Below are positions 54,723-62,941 of a DNA stretch of 64,000 nucleotides, piece after piece. The stretch covers positions 3,663,501-3,727,500 of the forward strand of contig NZ_CP053708.1 of assembly GCF_013201075.1 (NCBI RefSeq). Reading direction: 5' to 3'. This DNA is from Lichenicola cladoniae. GTDB lineage: Bacteria > Pseudomonadota > Alphaproteobacteria > Acetobacterales > Acetobacteraceae. A program made the translations under genes and the position numbers. The stretch's first letter is position 1, and each line of letters begins with the position of its first letter. A model generated the notes under the pieces. That model searched no databases, had not been told where the DNA came from, and was given only the letters and a program-made list of their open reading frames with translations.

Positions 54723-54739
54723 GCGGCCCTTCAGGCCGC
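54723..54739 (-). terminator. Short GC hairpin between DUF2155 gene and otsB
   Basis: GCGGCC (54723-54728) pairs with GGCCGC (54734-54739) around a CTTCA loop, in the only sizeable gap of this minus-strand run. It has no T tract. It may attenuate read-through from the DUF2155 gene into otsBA. Confidence 0.35.
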
Positions 54740-54742
54740 CCG

Positions 54743-55447
54743 TCAATTCCGTGGTCCGGCCGGCGGGTCTGCCGGCGGCGTCTGGGAGGCACCCGCGGGT
54801 GGGGCGCCGGACGGATAGACCGGGTCGGGCTGGGTATCGTCGCCCGGTGTCTGGTCGTTGGCAGGGGGATGCCGGGCGGCGGCTGCACCGGCAGCGCTGT
54901 CCGGATCGGTTTCGGCGCCGGTGTCGGCATCGGTCAGACCGCCATCGTTGGCACCCGCCGACGGGTCGCCAGGCGACTGGCTCGACACCATGTCCGGCGG
55001 CGGCGGTGCCGGCGTGGGCAGAGGCGGTGCCATCGGTGCGACCAGGTCGCCCTGGCATGTCACCAGCTGCACGCCATAGATCGGGCTCTCGAACACGCCG
55101 ACCGACGGCTCGCCTGCGAAGGTCCAGCCGCTGAACGGCTGCACATCGCCACGCTTGTCCTGGATGTCCAGGAATGCACCGGAATCACGGGGGAGCCCGT
55201 CCGGACGGTCCATGCAGCTGCGGACGGTGACGGTCAGGGTCTTGTAGGTCCCCGTCTCGCCGGCTTTCAGTGTCATGGTCTCGATATGCGCGTCGAGCTT
55301 GTCGAGCACGCGCACCACCGCCTGACCCCGGCCCTGCCACGCGGTGGCGATCGGCATTACCGGGGCCGCGATATACGAGGCGGCAACCGCCGGCCCGCTC
55401 GCCACCACGAGCACGGCGAGGGTTGCGGGAGCGAACGGCACCCTCAT
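54743..55447 (-). CDS. DUF2155 exported protein with proline-rich tail
   Basis: 234 residues. A signal peptide (PATLAVLVVASGPAVAA) is followed by the DUF2155 domain (about 45-140): LDKLDAHIETMTLKAGETG, TVRSCMDRP, FLDIQDKRGDVQPFSGWTFA and SPIYGVQLVTC, with two cysteines that may pair. The last about 90 residues are low-complexity Pro/Ala/Asp/Gly. Alphaproteobacterial DUF2155 genes commonly lie near the NDUFA12-like gene; function unknown. Four-base overlap with the preceding small gene. Confidence 0.85.
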   Translation of the reverse strand: MRVPFAPATLAVLVVASGPAVAASYIAAPVMPIATAWQGRGQAVVRVLDKLDAHIETMTLKAGETGTYKTLTVTVRSCMDRPDGLPRDSGAFLDIQDKRGDVQPFSGWTFAGEPSVGVFESPIYGVQLVTCQGDLVAPMAPPLPTPAPPPPDMVSSQSPGDPSAGANDGGLTDADTGAETDPDSAAGAAAARHPPANDQTPGDDTQPDPVYPSGAPPAGASQTPPADPPAGPRN

Positions 55448-55659
55448 CCCGCGGCTTTCCCACGGTTCGGGCTCGGGAGGGCCTGGATCGTCTCGATCAG
55501 GATCCGCCGCATCTCGCCCTCGTCCACGCCCATCAGCACCGCATCGTCGAACACGTCGCGCAGCATGGTGTGCAGTTCGGCCTGGTTGTCGGCGAGCACA
55601 CGCAGTTTTTCACGGCAGCTGATCAGTGAACCGTCCGCCTGCGGCCAGGTGGTGGTCAC
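55444..55659 (-). CDS. Conserved small hypothetical protein
   Basis: 71 residues, no family recognised. Mostly helical and acidic (REKLRVLADNQAELHTMLRD, DEGEMRRILIETIQALPSP), no signal or membrane segment. Four-base overlaps with both mlaD upstream and the DUF2155 gene downstream make it a real coupled gene. Its role is unknown. Confidence 0.7.
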   Translation of the reverse strand: MTTTWPQADGSLISCREKLRVLADNQAELHTMLRDVFDDAVLMGVDEGEMRRILIETIQALPSPNRGKAAG

Positions 55660-56297
55660 GGCTGCGGGCTGGCGGGCGGTAGCGACGGGGTCGTTACGGG
55701 AGCGGGGGTCGTTACGGGAGCGGGGGCCGTTACGGGCGTGGGGGCCGGAGCGTTCAGGCCCGCCGGCTTGGGCTTCTGCGCGGTCATCGCGTCGGTCACG
55801 CTGAAGATGAACTTGCTCAGCAACTGCTCCAGGCTGATCGAGCCCTGGGTGAGGTCGATCCGGCTACCGGGCTTCAGGATCGCCTCGGCGCCGCCGGGAT
55901 CGAGCGCCAGATACTTGCCGCCGAGCAGGCTGTCGCTGGTGACCACGGCGGAGCTATCGGTGGGAAGCTCGATGCCGTCGCGCACGGTGAAGGTGACGCT
56001 CGCCTGGTAGGTTTTCGCATCGACCTGCTCGGCGACCACCTGCCCGATCGCCACGCCGGCCAGCCGGACGTCGGAGCCGACGCTGAGACCGTCGATGTGG
56101 CTGAACCTGGCGGTCAGGCGGTAGCCATCCTCGGAACGCCGTCCGCTGCCGATGATCGCGAACACCAGCATGCCGAACAGGGCCGCGAGCACGACGAGGC
56201 CGGTCAGGAATTCGATGGCGCGGCCATCACGACGCGGCAGGCCGGCAAGGGCTGGTGCGGAACTGGTGCCGGCGATCGGCTGATCTAGCATTGCCAT
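55656..56297 (-). CDS. mlaD: MlaD-like lipid-transport substrate-binding protein
   Basis: 213 residues. One N-terminal membrane anchor (FLTGLVVLAALFGMLVFAII) and an MCE domain: YRLTARFSHIDGLSVGSDVR, LAGVAIGQVV, SVTFTVRDGIELPTDSSA and DSLLGGKYLALDPGG. MlaD forms the periplasmic hexamer of the Mla phospholipid-transport system with MlaFEB, none of which is in this window. The C-terminus carries hexapeptide repeats rich in Pro, Val and Thr. Three bases separate it from the NDUFA12 gene upstream. Confidence 0.88.
   Translation of the reverse strand: MAMLDQPIAGTSSAPALAGLPRRDGRAIEFLTGLVVLAALFGMLVFAIIGSGRRSEDGYRLTARFSHIDGLSVGSDVRLAGVAIGQVVAEQVDAKTYQASVTFTVRDGIELPTDSSAVVTSDSLLGGKYLALDPGGAEAILKPGSRIDLTQGSISLEQLLSKFIFSVTDAMTAQKPKPAGLNAPAPTPVTAPAPVTTPAPVTTPSLPPASPQP
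55690..55743 (-). repeat. Three 18-bp tandem repeats in the mlaD 3' end
   Basis: Units at 55690-55707, 55708-55725 and 55726-55743; the first two are identical and the third differs at two positions. They encode six-residue units of the TPAPVT type in the C-terminal tail of MlaD. Such repeats can vary in copy number by slippage. Confidence 0.8.
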
Positions 56298-56300
56298 GTA

Positions 56301-56660
56301 TCAGGCGTCCGGGGTCCAGGATTCGTAGTCGCCGGTCGCATGCGGTCGCAGTCCGCCACGATAGTCGCTGCCCGGAGGACGATAACCGGCGGGATCGCCG
56401 GTGCGGTTCGCCTGGAACGGAATCTGCCATGGCTGGCGCGCGGCGGCTGCCAGCGGCGCGTCGTCCGCATGGTGCAGCCAGTTCCACCATTCCGCCGGCA
56501 CCGAGGAGGCATCCTCGTCGCCGTTGTAAATCACCCAGCGGCGAAACCGCATGGTGTAGCCACCCGGCTTGCGCGATTCATAATAGGCGCGTCCATCGGC
56601 GTCGCGGCCGATCAGGCGCCCCCTGAGGAGGGTGAAAAGACGGGTGCCGATGCTGGTCAT
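56301..56660 (-). CDS. NADH:ubiquinone oxidoreductase NDUFA12-like subunit
   Basis: 119 residues from ATG 56660 with AGGTGG eight bases upstream. The family pattern is clear: LIGRDADGRAYYESR, RRWVIYNGDEDASSVPAEWW, NWLHHADDAP, and PWQIPFQANRTGDPAGYRPP. In mitochondria and alphaproteobacteria this is an accessory subunit of complex I on the matrix/cytosolic side. It heads the minus-strand run with mlaD. Confidence 0.92.
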   Translation of the reverse strand: MTSIGTRLFTLLRGRLIGRDADGRAYYESRKPGGYTMRFRRWVIYNGDEDASSVPAEWWNWLHHADDAPLAAAARQPWQIPFQANRTGDPAGYRPPGSDYRGGLRPHATGDYESWTPDA

Positions 56661-56762
56661 GGTGGCCACCTATACGCACGAGACGGCTACGGGTCCATCC
56701 GTCCGGATGCGGCACCACGATCCGGCTTCCGCGCGCAATCGCCACGGTCTAGCATCCGGGTC

Positions 56763-58322
56763 ATGGCACAGATCCCCGATCCGACCGGACCCGAAACTAC
56801 CGTAACACCTCCGGGCCAGGGTGCCAGCCGGGCAAGCCGGGGGCGCTGGAACGGGGTCAGGATGCGGATCGCCCATGCGGCTGCCGATCCCGACGCTGCA
56901 CCCCGGCGCATCACCCTGCCCACCGACTGGGACGACGAGGCGGCGCAGGCGCTGGCGGCCATGGCACCGGGCGACGGCGCGGCTTCGCTCGCCGAGATGG
57001 CCGATCGCTGGATCGACCGGCTGGCCGGCCTGCCGGGTGCGGACGATGGGCTCGGCCGGCGGCTGGCACGATTGCTGCTGCTGCGTCAGGCAGCGCCTGG
57101 TCCCCTCATCTGGACCGGCATCGGCTCGACTGGCGCGAACGAACCGCCGGTGTTCGTGCTGAACCTGGCCGGGTTCGTGAAGCCCGGCAGCGGGTTCGAG
57201 ACCGAGAGCTATACCGAGGCGCTGCACACCCTCTCCACCGCGTTGCGCCTGGTCGAGCCGGGCACCCAGCCAGCACCCGGGCGGCCGCGCCTGCTGCTGA
57301 CCAATCTCGATGCCTGCCTCGCCGGGCTCGGCCTCGACTACGACGGCGAACCGGGCCGCGACGTCGCGCGATGCCTGGCCACCGCCGCCGCCGGCGTGAT
57401 GCGCGGCGACGAGGATGGCGGGCAGTTGCCCCTGGTGCGGCCCCCGGGCTCCTGCGTCGTGCCCGGATTGGCGGCACTGGCTGCGGTGGTGCGTGAAGCG
57501 GCACCGCCGGGACAGCGGATCGAGACCGGATTTTCTGCACCCGGACCGGTCGATGCACTGCTCGGTGTCGAGGGATGCGGGTTCGCGCCGATCTTCTCGC
57601 CGCTGCGCCCCGACGGCCGCCTGTCCGAAAGCACCCTGGCCCGGCTCTCGGGACGCGGCCTTACCCCCGAGGCAGCACTGGCATTGAGCCTGTCCGGCGA
57701 CGGCGTGCTGCCCCGTCCCGGTCGCGACGCGTGGCTGGCGATGCACCGCGCCCTGGGCGGGCTGGTGGACCGCATGCCGGCGCTGCCCGAGCGGCAGCCG
57801 ACCACCTTGCTGGCCGGCCCGTTGCGGCGCGAGCTGCCGGCACGCCGGCGCGGCTTCACCCAGAAGGCGGCGGTCGGTGGTCACCGGCTGTTCCTGCAGA
57901 CCGGCGAGTTCGAGGATGGCAGCCTCGGCGAGCTGGCGATCACGCCGCCGCGCGAGACGCCGGCGATGCGCGGGCTGATGGACGCGTTCACCCGCTCGGT
58001 CAGCCTGGGGCTGCAGCATGGGGTGCCGCTCGAGGCCTATGTCGAGGCGTTCGCCTATACGCGGTTCGGTCCGGCCGGGCCGGTCGACGGCGACGGCGGC
58101 ATAGCCCACGCCACGTCGCTGCTCGATTACGCCTTCCGCATGCTGTCCGAAGCCTATCTCGGCCGCACCCTGCCGGACGCCCCGCATGCCGATGCCGACC
58201 CGCATGCGGATGATCGCCCGCTGCTGCCGCTGGACCTGCCGGAGACCGGGTTCCGGCCCCGGCAGGCAACCTCCCCGCGGACCGGGCGAACGGTTCTTCG
58301 CGTCGTTGGAGGCGGGTCATGA
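56763..58322 (+). CDS. TSCPD-domain protein related to the C-terminus of B12-dependent ribonucleotide reductase
   Basis: 519 residues from ATG 56763. The C-terminal about 130 residues match the end region of NrdJ: RLFLQTGEFEDGSLGELAI, VSLGLQHGVPLEAYVEAFAY, TRFGPAGPV and HATSLLDYAFRMLSEAYLGR. Further in, VLNLAGFVKPGSGFETESY and CLAGLGLDYDGEPGRDVARC look like decayed versions of the reductase barrel. The protein is far shorter than NrdJ and the finger-loop and redox cysteine motifs are not visible, so it is probably not a working reductase. Role unknown. It overlaps the RidA gene by four bases. Confidence 0.78.
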   Translation: MAQIPDPTGPETTVTPPGQGASRASRGRWNGVRMRIAHAAADPDAAPRRITLPTDWDDEAAQALAAMAPGDGAASLAEMADRWIDRLAGLPGADDGLGRRLARLLLLRQAAPGPLIWTGIGSTGANEPPVFVLNLAGFVKPGSGFETESYTEALHTLSTALRLVEPGTQPAPGRPRLLLTNLDACLAGLGLDYDGEPGRDVARCLATAAAGVMRGDEDGGQLPLVRPPGSCVVPGLAALAAVVREAAPPGQRIETGFSAPGPVDALLGVEGCGFAPIFSPLRPDGRLSESTLARLSGRGLTPEAALALSLSGDGVLPRPGRDAWLAMHRALGGLVDRMPALPERQPTTLLAGPLRRELPARRRGFTQKAAVGGHRLFLQTGEFEDGSLGELAITPPRETPAMRGLMDAFTRSVSLGLQHGVPLEAYVEAFAYTRFGPAGPVDGDGGIAHATSLLDYAFRMLSEAYLGRTLPDAPHADADPHADDRPLLPLDLPETGFRPRQATSPRTGRTVLRVVGGGS

Positions 58323-58789
58323 GCGAGAGCTACGTCGAGCGGCTCGCAGCGCTCGGGATCGTTCTTCCGGTCGCCGCATCGCCGGTCGCGAATTATGTCG
58401 CTGTCGTGCGCACCGGGTCGCTGCTGGTGGTGTCGGGACAGCTGCCCCTGGTCGAAGGCAGGCTGAGCGCCAACGGCAAGCTCGGCGGCGGCATCACCGT
58501 CGAGGTCGGCGCACAGGCCGCCCGCCAGTGCATGATCAACGTGATCGCCCAGTTGCAGGCAGCACTCGGCGATCTCGGCAAGGTCAGGCGGGTGGTGCGG
58601 CTTGGCGGGTTCATCGCGTGCACGCCGGACTTCATCCAGCACGCCACGGTGATGAACGGCGCATCGGACCTGGCCGTCGCGGTGTTCGGCGATGCCGGCC
58701 GGCATGCGCGATCGACCATCGGCGTGCCCTCGCTGCCGCTCGATGCACCGGTCGAGGTGGAAGGCTTGTTCGAGGTGGAAGACTGTTAG
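58319..58789 (+). CDS. RidA-family protein (cytosolic, YjgF-like)
   Basis: 156 residues, ATGA overlap with the TSCPD gene. SYVERLAALGIVLPVAASPV and ANYVAVVRTGSLLVVSGQLP open it; AARQCMINVIAQLQAALGDL, VRLGGFIACTPDF and RSTIGVPSLPLDAPVEVEGL close it. No signal peptide. This longer RidA subgroup lacks the exact IPxRxAV stretch of canonical RidA (here HARSTIGVPSLP), so imine deaminase activity is less sure. Confidence 0.88.
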   Translation: MSESYVERLAALGIVLPVAASPVANYVAVVRTGSLLVVSGQLPLVEGRLSANGKLGGGITVEVGAQAARQCMINVIAQLQAALGDLGKVRRVVRLGGFIACTPDFIQHATVMNGASDLAVAVFGDAGRHARSTIGVPSLPLDAPVEVEGLFEVEDC

Positions 58790-58817
58790 AGAGCCGTCCG
58801 CGTTCCATATCGGCCTG

Positions 58818-59993
58818 ATGACCGACGCGGCGCCCTCCCTCTCCCTTTCGCTTCATCCGACGATCGCCTCGATCGACGCAGCCGGCTGGGATGCCTGCGC
58901 CGGCGACGATAATCCGTTCGTCAGCCACGCCTTCCTGTCCGCCGTCGAGGAAAGCGGTTCGACCGGGCGTCGTACCGGCTGGCTGCCGCAGCATGCCGCC
59001 CTGCGCGACCAGGGCGGGCGGTTGCTGGCGGTGGCGCCGATGTATGCGAAGTCGCATTCGTACGGCGAATACGTGTTCGACCATGGCTGGGCGCAGGCAT
59101 TCGAGCGCGCCGGCGGCAACTACTATCCCAAGCTCCAGGTCGCCTCGCCCTTCAGCCCAGTGCCTGGTCCGCGCCTGCTGGTACGGCCTGATAGCGGCTA
59201 CCCGGCGGCTGCGATGACGGTGGCACTCGGGCAGGCGCTCGCACAGGCCTGCGAGGAGCTGTCGCTATCGTCCGTGCACGTGACCTTCTGCCAGGAAGAC
59301 GAATACGAGGCGCTCGGCGAACAGGGCTGGCTGCAGCGGCTGGGCACGCAGTTCCACTGGGAGAATAACGGGTTCACCAGTTTCGATGATTTCCTCGGCG
59401 CCCTCAGTTCACGCAAGCGCAAGGTGCTGCGACGCGAGCGACGCGATGCCAACGCAGCCGGGCTGGAATTCCGGACGCTGCGGGGCGCGGAGATCACGCC
59501 GAAGCACTGGGCGGCGTTCTACCGGTTCTACCAGTCAACGGTCGACCGCAAATGGGGCAGCGCCTACCTGACCGAACGGTTCTTTTCCCTGCTGTCGGAA
59601 CGGCTCGGCGACCGGGTGGTGCTGATGCTCGCCGAGCATGACGGCAAGCCGGTGGCCGGGGCGCTCAACCTGATGGGGCGGGACGCGCTGTATGGGCGCA
59701 ACTGGGGTTGCGAGGGCGACTGGCCGTTCCTGCATTTCGAACTCTGCTATTACCGCGCCATCGATTTCGCGATCGAGCACGGGCTGAAGCGGGTCGAGGC
59801 GGGCGCGCAGGGCGAACACAAGATCCAGCGCGGCTACCTGCCGAAGCCGACCTATTCGGCGCACTGGATCGCCCATCCCGGGTTGCGCGACGCGGTGGCC
59901 GACTACCTGGTGCAGGAACGGGCGTCACGGCTCGAGGAGATGGAAGAACTGGCGACATTGTCGCCATATCGCCGCGGAGACGGCGACGGCTGA
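58818..59993 (+). CDS. GNAT/FemAB-like acyltransferase (DUF482 peptidogalycan biosynthesis family)
   Basis: 391 residues from ATG 58818. Family stretches: NPFVSHAFLSAVEESGS, SHSYGEYVFDHGWAQAFERA, YYPKLQVASPFSPVPGPRLL, SSRKRKVLRRERRDA, and at the end RVEAGAQGEHKIQRGYLPKP. This is the FemAB-like GNAT family seen throughout Alphaproteobacteria. A peptidoglycan-related acyl transfer role has been suggested by name, without firm evidence. It is 28 bases after the RidA gene and convergent with icd. Confidence 0.85.
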   Translation: MTDAAPSLSLSLHPTIASIDAAGWDACAGDDNPFVSHAFLSAVEESGSTGRRTGWLPQHAALRDQGGRLLAVAPMYAKSHSYGEYVFDHGWAQAFERAGGNYYPKLQVASPFSPVPGPRLLVRPDSGYPAAAMTVALGQALAQACEELSLSSVHVTFCQEDEYEALGEQGWLQRLGTQFHWENNGFTSFDDFLGALSSRKRKVLRRERRDANAAGLEFRTLRGAEITPKHWAAFYRFYQSTVDRKWGSAYLTERFFSLLSERLGDRVVLMLAEHDGKPVAGALNLMGRDALYGRNWGCEGDWPFLHFELCYYRAIDFAIEHGLKRVEAGAQGEHKIQRGYLPKPTYSAHWIAHPGLRDAVADYLVQERASRLEEMEELATLSPYRRGDGDG

Positions 59994-60002
59994 TCCCGGG
60001 AA

Positions 60003-60026
60003 GGGCGCGCTCCGAAGAACGCGCCC
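60003..60026. terminator. Hairpin between convergent acyltransferase gene and icd
   Basis: GGGCGCG (60003-60009) pairs perfectly with CGCGCCC (60020-60026) around a ten-base loop, within the 48-base gap between two convergent stops. No T tract. It may serve both transcripts. Confidence 0.45.
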
Positions 60027-60041
60027 CTGGTTACATCCCGA

Positions 60042-61256
60042 TCAGATCGAGGCTTTCTTCAGATTGTCGTCGATCTTGGCCAGGAAGTCCTGGGTGGTGA
60101 GCCATTTCTGGTCCGGGCCGATCAGGATCGACAGGTCCTTGGTCATGAAGCCGGCCTCGACCGTGTCGATGCACACCTTCTCCAGCGTCTCCGCGAAGTT
60201 GGTGACGTCGGGGGTGTTGTCGAAGCGGCCGCGATAGACCAGGCCGCGGGTCCAGGCGAACACCGAGGCGATCGGGTTGGTGCTGGTCGCACGGCCCTTC
60301 TGGTGCTCGCGGAAATGTCGGGTCACCGTGCCATGTGCGGCCTCGGACTCGACCGTGTTGCCGTCCGGCGCGAGCAGCACCGAGGTCATCAGGCCGAGCG
60401 AGCCGAAGCCCTGCGCCACGATGTCGCTCTGCACGTCGCCGTCGTAGTTCTTGCATGCCCACACGTAGCCGCCCGACCACTTGATCGCGCAGGCGACCAT
60501 GTCGTCGATCAGCCGGTGCTCGTAGGTCAGGCCGAGCGCGTCGAACTGCGTCTTGAACTCGGCGTCGAACACCTCCTGGAACACGTCCTTGAACATCCCG
60601 TCATAGGCCTTGAGGATCGTGTTCTTGGTCGAGAGATAGACCGGCAGCTTGCGCGACAGACCGTAGTTGAAGCTGGCGCGGGCGAACCCCTCGATCGAGT
60701 GCCTGGTATTGTGGATGCCGAGCGCGACACCCGGTCCCTTGAAGTCGTGGACTTCCATCTCGAGCGGTGCGCCGCCGTCGGCGGGCTGGTAGGTGAGCGT
60801 CACCTTGCCCGGACCAGGAATCTTCGTCTCGACGGCGCGGTAGATGTCGCCGTATGCGTGACGGCCGATGACGATAGGCTGGGTCCAGTGCGGCACCAGG
60901 CGCGGCACGTTCGAGCAGATGATCGGCTCGCGAAAGATTGTCCCGTCGAGGATGTTGCGGATGGTGCCGTTCGGGCTGCGCCACATCTTTTTCAGGCCGA
61001 ATTCGGTGACCCGCGCTTCGTCCGGGGTAATGGTCGCGCACTTCACGCCGACGCCATAGGTCTTGATCGCGTTCGCCGAATCGATGGTGACCTGGTCGTT
61101 GGTCTGGTCACGGTATTCGATGCCCAGATCGTAGTATTTCAGGTCGATATCGAGGTACGGGAGGATCAGCTTCTCCTTGATAAAGCTCCAGATGATGCGC
61201 GTCATCTCGTCGCCGTCGAGTTCTACGACGGGTTCCTTCACCTTGATCTTGGCCAT
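60042..61256 (-). CDS. icd: NADP-dependent isocitrate dehydrogenase
   Basis: 404 residues from ATG 61256; the upstream in-frame extension is discarded. TCA-cycle oxidation of isocitrate to 2-oxoglutarate. [14 protein letters not shown] is the eukaryotic-type (type II) dimeric IDH opening, [20 protein letters not shown] binds isocitrate, and [20 protein letters not shown] and [19 protein letters not shown] hold the metal-binding aspartates. [20 protein letters not shown] is the NADP-binding segment. Cytosolic, single gene. Confidence 0.97.
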   Translation of the reverse strand: MAKIKVKEPVVELDGDEMTRIIWSFIKEKLILPYLDIDLKYYDLGIEYRDQTNDQVTIDSANAIKTYGVGVKCATITPDEARVTEFGLKKMWRSPNGTIRNILDGTIFREPIICSNVPRLVPHWTQPIVIGRHAYGDIYRAVETKIPGPGKVTLTYQPADGGAPLEMEVHDFKGPGVALGIHNTRHSIEGFARASFNYGLSRKLPVYLSTKNTILKAYDGMFKDVFQEVFDAEFKTQFDALGLTYEHRLIDDMVACAIKWSGGYVWACKNYDGDVQSDIVAQGFGSLGLMTSVLLAPDGNTVESEAAHGTVTRHFREHQKGRATSTNPIASVFAWTRGLVYRGRFDNTPDVTNFAETLEKVCIDTVEAGFMTKDLSILIGPDQKWLTTQDFLAKIDDNLKKASI

Positions 61257-61660
61257 GTTTCCATCCCGATTTGGCGCAGAACGCTCGAGATACGCGCTGC
61301 TATGGTTTCCGTGCGGCGGCAAAATCGCACTTGCGACGGACACCGGCAAGCAGCGGCAGCCACTTGCGAATGATTATCAGTCTGGATTAGGCTCGACGGA
61401 CCAGGTTGGAGTTCCCGGTCATGCAACGTCATCTCTCCGCAGGCACGATGGTCCTGAGCGCCCTGATGTCAGCCCACAGAGCCCAGGATCACGGGCCCCG
61501 ATCGGCTGGCGTGCCGGATGTCAGGCAATTGCTGGCATTGATGGGCGAACACAGCAAAAGGACGGCTCCACCTACGCAGCGCCGTCCTGAAGCAGATCGT
61601 TCGGAAAGTCGGAACCGGAGCAGCGCGGCTTTCTAGCCGCGCCGTCCGATAAGGCCGACC
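61257..61660. other. Intergenic region between icd and recA
   Basis: 404 bases. A strong hairpin GCGCGGCT (61623-61630) / AGCCGCGC (61635-61642) with a TTCT loop lies 19 bases past the recA stop and may end that transcript; it has no T tract. An AT-rich patch with a TGATTATCA core (61371-61379) is about 115 bases upstream of icd. A plus-strand frame from ATG 61421 has no recognisable family and is not called. Confidence 0.5.
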
Positions 61661-62692
<1,032 letters not shown>

Positions 62693-62859
62693 GTCTGCTC
62701 CTTGGAGCGCATCCTGCGCACGCGTGTCGTTGGCCGAACCTTACCGCACGCAGCTTAACGAAGCAGCGCACCGGCTGGCTTCACAATAAGCTCCATGCCT
62801 TACCGAATCGTTTCCGTGTCGTGCCCAGCAGGCTACCAGCCCAGAACTCTTTTGCCTGA

Positions 62860-62874
62860 GAACAAATAGGGCAC
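62860..62874 (-). promoter_or_regulatory. Candidate LexA (SOS) box of recA
   Basis: GAAC-AAATAGG-GCAC, read on the recA strand as GTGC-N7-GTTC, differs by one base from the alphaproteobacterial LexA consensus GTTC-N7-GTTC. It lies 168 bases upstream of the recA start in a 249-base intergenic region. A second GAAC at 62843-62846 is nearby, but its spacing does not match. Confidence 0.55.
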
Positions 62875-62941
62875 AGACGCACGAATTGCCACTGTCTTGG
62901 CCGATTTTCTTTGTGTCGGCGACGCGGGACCGGGCCTGGCG

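Noticed and set aside
61421-61636. Small plus-strand frame downstream of the AT-rich motif
   Set aside because: A GGAG lies a few bases upstream of the ATG, but the translation matches no known small iron-uptake protein and part of it runs through the recA-side hairpin.
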